Positions 61,277 to 64,000 of a stretch of DNA of 64,000 nucleotides are shown piece by piece. Under the pieces are notes generated by a model. The model was not told where the DNA came from and did not search any database. It saw nothing but the letters and a program-made list of their open reading frames with translations. The position numbers were made by a program, and so were the translations under genes. Position 1 is the stretch's first letter. Each line of letters opens with the position of its first letter. The DNA comes from Clostridium magnum DSM 2767 (GTDB lineage: Bacteria > Bacillota > Clostridia > Clostridiales > Clostridiaceae): positions 1,054,001-1,118,000 of the forward strand of contig NZ_LWAE01000001.1 in the NCBI RefSeq assembly GCF_001623875.1, written 5' to 3'.

Positions 61277-63319
61277 ATGGATACATCACAGTATATGTCG
61301 ATGTTTTTAGAAGAATCAATGGACAACCTACAGACTTTAAATGATTCACTACTCCAACTTGAGCAGGAGCCAAATGATATAGATAAATTAAATGAGATAT
61401 TCAGAGTAGCCCATACTATAAAAGGAATGGCTGCCACAATGGGATTTAATCAGATGGCAGAACTTACTCATAAAATGGAAGATGTACTTTCAGAATTTAG
61501 AGATGGACAACTAAAGGTTACGCAAAAAGTTGTCACTGTATTATTTAAATGCCTTGATACTTTGGAACAGATGGTTAATAATATATCTGACGGGATAGAG
61601 GGTGAGGTGACAATTGAAGAGATAATTAAAGAACTTGGATCCATTACAGATAGTAAGGAAGAAAAGAAGGAAGAAAGTATTAAAGATATAGAAGAACCAG
61701 CTTTAGAAGAAAATAAAAATGTGCCTTTAGATTTAAATGAATATGATATAAATATAGTAAAACAAGCTGAAGATAGAGGCTATAAATCATATCAAATAGG
61801 GATTATTTTAAGCGAAAATACCCTGTTGAAATCAGCTAGAGCATTTCTAATATTTAAGAGTTTAGAAGAGTGCGGGGAAATAATAAAGTCAGTACCAAGT
61901 ACAGAAGATATAGAAAGTGAAAACTTTGAATTTGAGATAGATTTAGTTTTCTTATCAACAAAAGAAAAAGGTGAAATTTATGAAACTCTGATGAATATAT
62001 CAGAAGTAGATAAGGTTTTTGTTGATGAAGTAGATGTAAAAGCAGAAAAAGCTAAGAAAGTTGAAATGAAGCTGGAAACTGTTAAAGTTGAAGAAATAAA
62101 AGCTACTATAGAACCAAAGCCTGCAGCAGTGGAAAAAGTACAAACTAAAGTAAATAATACAAAACCTGCTCAGAAAGAAGTGCATAAGAAGGCTCACCAG
62201 TCTGTAAGAGTAGACTTAGAAAGATTGGATAAGTTTATGAATATGGTGTCTGAACTTGTTATTCATAGAACAAGGTTAGAGCAAATTAGCAGTAATCATA
62301 GATTAAATGATCTAAATGAAACATTAGAACAGGTTGCAAGAACTACTTCAGACCTACAAGACCTAGTAATGAAGATAAGAATGCTTCCTTTAGACTCCGT
62401 ATTTAATAGATTCCCAAGAATGATAAGAGATTTATCAGTAGAACTTGGAAAGGAAATGGAGCTTATAATTCAAGGAGCAGATACTGAACTTGATAGAACT
62501 GTAATAGACGAAATAGGAGAACCACTTATCCATTTGATAAGAAATGCAGCAGATCATGGTGTAGAGTCAAAAGAAAAGAGAATTGCACAAGGAAAAGATC
62601 CCGTAGGTAAGATAAGGCTTATAGCATACCAGGAAGGAACTAAGGCTGTAATAAAAGTTGAAGATGATGGTTCTGGAATACCTGTGGATAAAGTTAAGGC
62701 TAAAGCTGAAAGATTAGGTATAAATACAGATGGTATGACTGATAATGATATTAGGAATCTAATATTCATGCAGGGATTTAGTACCAATGAACAAGTTACA
62801 GATATTTCCGGTAGAGGCGTTGGTATGGATGTTGTAAAAACTAAAATATCAGCACTTGGAGGAACTGTAGATGTAATCAGCGAAAAAGATAAAGGTTCTA
62901 CTTTTATAATAAGACTTCCATTGACCCTACAGATAATTCAAGCTTTACTTGTAAATGTAGGTAATGAGACTATGGCTATATCACTAGGATATATTGATAG
63001 AGTTATAGACTATAGTGATGATTTAGTAAAAATGACTAATAATAAAGAAGTTATAATTTATAATGGTAATGTGACACCACTTATCAGACTTAATAAGAGA
63101 TTAGATGTTGAAAAATCAAATAGCAATAAAAATTATATAGTAATTGTCAAAGTAGGAGAGAAAACAGTAGGTCTTATGGTAGATGGACTTCTTGGACAGA
63201 AAGAAATAGTTATAAAACCTCTTGGAAAAACACTTCAAGGGTTAAAAGAATATATAGGAGCAACAATACTTGGAGACGGCCTTGTAACATTAATATTAGA
63301 TGTTGCTGCCTTAGTGTAA
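61277..63319 (+). CDS. cheA: Chemotaxis histidine kinase CheA
   Basis: The 680-residue protein has the P1 HPt domain with phospho-His46 in FRVAHTIKGMAATMGF. A P2-like domain lies at ~150-260 (YKSYQIGIILSENTLLKSARA). A Lys/Pro/Val-rich linker follows (~265-300). The P3 dimerization domain contains VRVDLERLDKFMNMVSELVIHR. The P4 ATPase has LIHLIRNAADHGVES, KVEDDGSGIP and DISGRGVGMDVV. The P5 CheW-like domain ends the protein. It passes phosphate to CheB and CheY; cheY is not within the window. It has an AAGGAGG site. Confidence 0.95.
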   Translation: MDTSQYMSMFLEESMDNLQTLNDSLLQLEQEPNDIDKLNEIFRVAHTIKGMAATMGFNQMAELTHKMEDVLSEFRDGQLKVTQKVVTVLFKCLDTLEQMVNNISDGIEGEVTIEEIIKELGSITDSKEEKKEESIKDIEEPALEENKNVPLDLNEYDINIVKQAEDRGYKSYQIGIILSENTLLKSARAFLIFKSLEECGEIIKSVPSTEDIESENFEFEIDLVFLSTKEKGEIYETLMNISEVDKVFVDEVDVKAEKAKKVEMKLETVKVEEIKATIEPKPAAVEKVQTKVNNTKPAQKEVHKKAHQSVRVDLERLDKFMNMVSELVIHRTRLEQISSNHRLNDLNETLEQVARTTSDLQDLVMKIRMLPLDSVFNRFPRMIRDLSVELGKEMELIIQGADTELDRTVIDEIGEPLIHLIRNAADHGVESKEKRIAQGKDPVGKIRLIAYQEGTKAVIKVEDDGSGIPVDKVKAKAERLGINTDGMTDNDIRNLIFMQGFSTNEQVTDISGRGVGMDVVKTKISALGGTVDVISEKDKGSTFIIRLPLTLQIIQALLVNVGNETMAISLGYIDRVIDYSDDLVKMTNNKEVIIYNGNVTPLIRLNKRLDVEKSNSNKNYIVIVKVGEKTVGLMVDGLLGQKEIVIKPLGKTLQGLKEYIGATILGDGLVTLILDVAALV

Positions 63320-63336
63320 GGAGGTATAATGCATAT

Positions 63337-63933
63337 ATGAGCTATCAAGACCTTACAACATTACAACTAGATGCATTAAGTGAAGTGGGAAATATAGGCG
63401 CAGGAAATGCTGCTACAGCGTTATCACAGCTTATAAATAAAAAGATAGATATGACAGTACCTGCAATTAATATAGTGCCTTTTGATGATATATTTTCAAG
63501 TATAGGTGGAGATGAAATAGTTGTAGGCGTTATAGTAAGAGTACTGGGAGAAATTCCAGGAAATATATTGTTTGTCTTTGAAAAGGATACAGCATTAAAT
63601 TTAGTAGAGATTTTGACAGGGCTTCAAGAAGAGTATTTAAGTGATATGGGAAATTCAGTAATATGTGAAATTGGCAATATTATATCAAGTTCCTATATGA
63701 ATGCAATAGCAAAGTTCACAGGACTAACTGTAATGCCTTCAGTTCCAGCAGTAACCTATGATATGTTAGGAGCAATACTCTCTACAACATTCATAGAATC
63801 AGGCCAATTTGATGATTATGTGCTTGATATAGAAACATTATTTATACAAAATAATGAAGAAATAAGCGGGCATTTTTATTATGTACCAATGCCTGGTTCA
63901 CTTGAAAAAATATTAAGCACTTTAGGAGTGTGA
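63337..63933 (+). CDS. cheC: CheY-P phosphatase CheC
   Basis: ATG 63337 gives the normal start; an ATG at 63329 closes after two more codons. The 198-residue protein has both active-site repeats of the family, LSEVGNIGAGNAATALSQL and VICEIGNIISSSYMNAI, each with the conserved Glu and Asn. It hydrolyses CheY-P and binds CheD. The two-site version is CheC rather than CheX. Its stop codon TGA doubles as the end of the GTGA target of the following repeat element. Confidence 0.92.
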   Translation: MSYQDLTTLQLDALSEVGNIGAGNAATALSQLINKKIDMTVPAINIVPFDDIFSSIGGDEIVVGVIVRVLGEIPGNILFVFEKDTALNLVEILTGLQEEYLSDMGNSVICEIGNIISSSYMNAIAKFTGLTVMPSVPAVTYDMLGAILSTTFIESGQFDDYVLDIETLFIQNNEEISGHFYYVPMPGSLEKILSTLGV

Positions 63934-64000
63934 AGTGAAACTTGAATCAGATGGGGGGGTTAAAGCCCATTTGATTCTTAGTTGAACGAATCCAGGGACG
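63934..64000 (+). ncRNA. HEARO/omega-RNA-like structured element, copy C (runs off the window)
   Basis: It starts directly after GTGA (63930-63933) with AGTGAAACTTGAATCAGAT, has the palindrome AATCAGATGGG/CCCATTTGATT, and reaches the block GAACGAATCCAGGGACG at the window edge. The remainder is not visible. Confidence 0.55.

Overview
The window is low-GC Firmicute DNA and looks like a Clostridium sensu stricto chromosome. The evidence is very AT-rich coding sequence, a clostridial pyruvate:ferredoxin oxidoreductase, a clostridial-style cheW-cheD-cheB-cheR-cheA-cheC cluster, a GlpP-controlled glycerol locus, T-box regulation and strong AGGAGG-type ribosome binding sites with many TTG/GTG starts. 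I do not name a species.

Layout. Positions 3-1418 hold the end of a secreted-type metallophosphoesterase. Positions 1522-20721 are bounded by a 47-bp near-perfect direct repeat with a tyrosine integrase beside the left copy. This 19.2-kb segment looks like a decaying integrated element. It carries broken phage-type genes (integrase, excisionase-like protein, replisome organizer fused to a DnaC loader, nuclease remnants), a broken TetR gene, an internally deleted tyrosyl-tRNA synthetase still behind its T-box, a truncated group II intron and a broken ImmA/IrrE-PIN pair. Several apparently intact cargo modules lie between them: a two-component system with VTT, PssA-like and AI-2E-family membrane proteins that share a conserved promoter, a GNAT acetyltransferase, and a heterodimeric ABC exporter with its divergent MerR regulator.

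From 20.9 kb the DNA reads as ordinary chromosome: a large catalase with a DJ-1-like tail interrupted by one stop codon, a DUF2935 protein, tRNA 2-selenouridine synthase, a second type IIA topoisomerase pair (parE-parC), glpF-glpP-glpK, a chemoreceptor-like protein fused to a PhnD-like binding domain, a DJ-1 protein, a frameshifted KimA-type potassium transporter, an M16 peptidase, a copper-chaperone-like protein, RecJ, a PAS histidine kinase, MurG, PFOR, a Cys/His-rich DUF1292 protein, a HAD phosphatase, a class IV aminotransferase, GlcT, a frameshifted glucose PTS permease, FapA and the chemotaxis operon.

Three kinds of repeat stand out. There are four copies of a structured element that inserts after ATGA/GTGA and resembles ORF-less HEARO/omega-RNA elements. 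Two MITE-like copies flank the DUF1292 gene. A 212-bp imperfect palindrome lies behind glpK. Several broken genes (kimA, ptsG, integrase) differ from an intact frame by one base in a short homopolymer, so sequence error must be excluded before they are called true pseudogenes.
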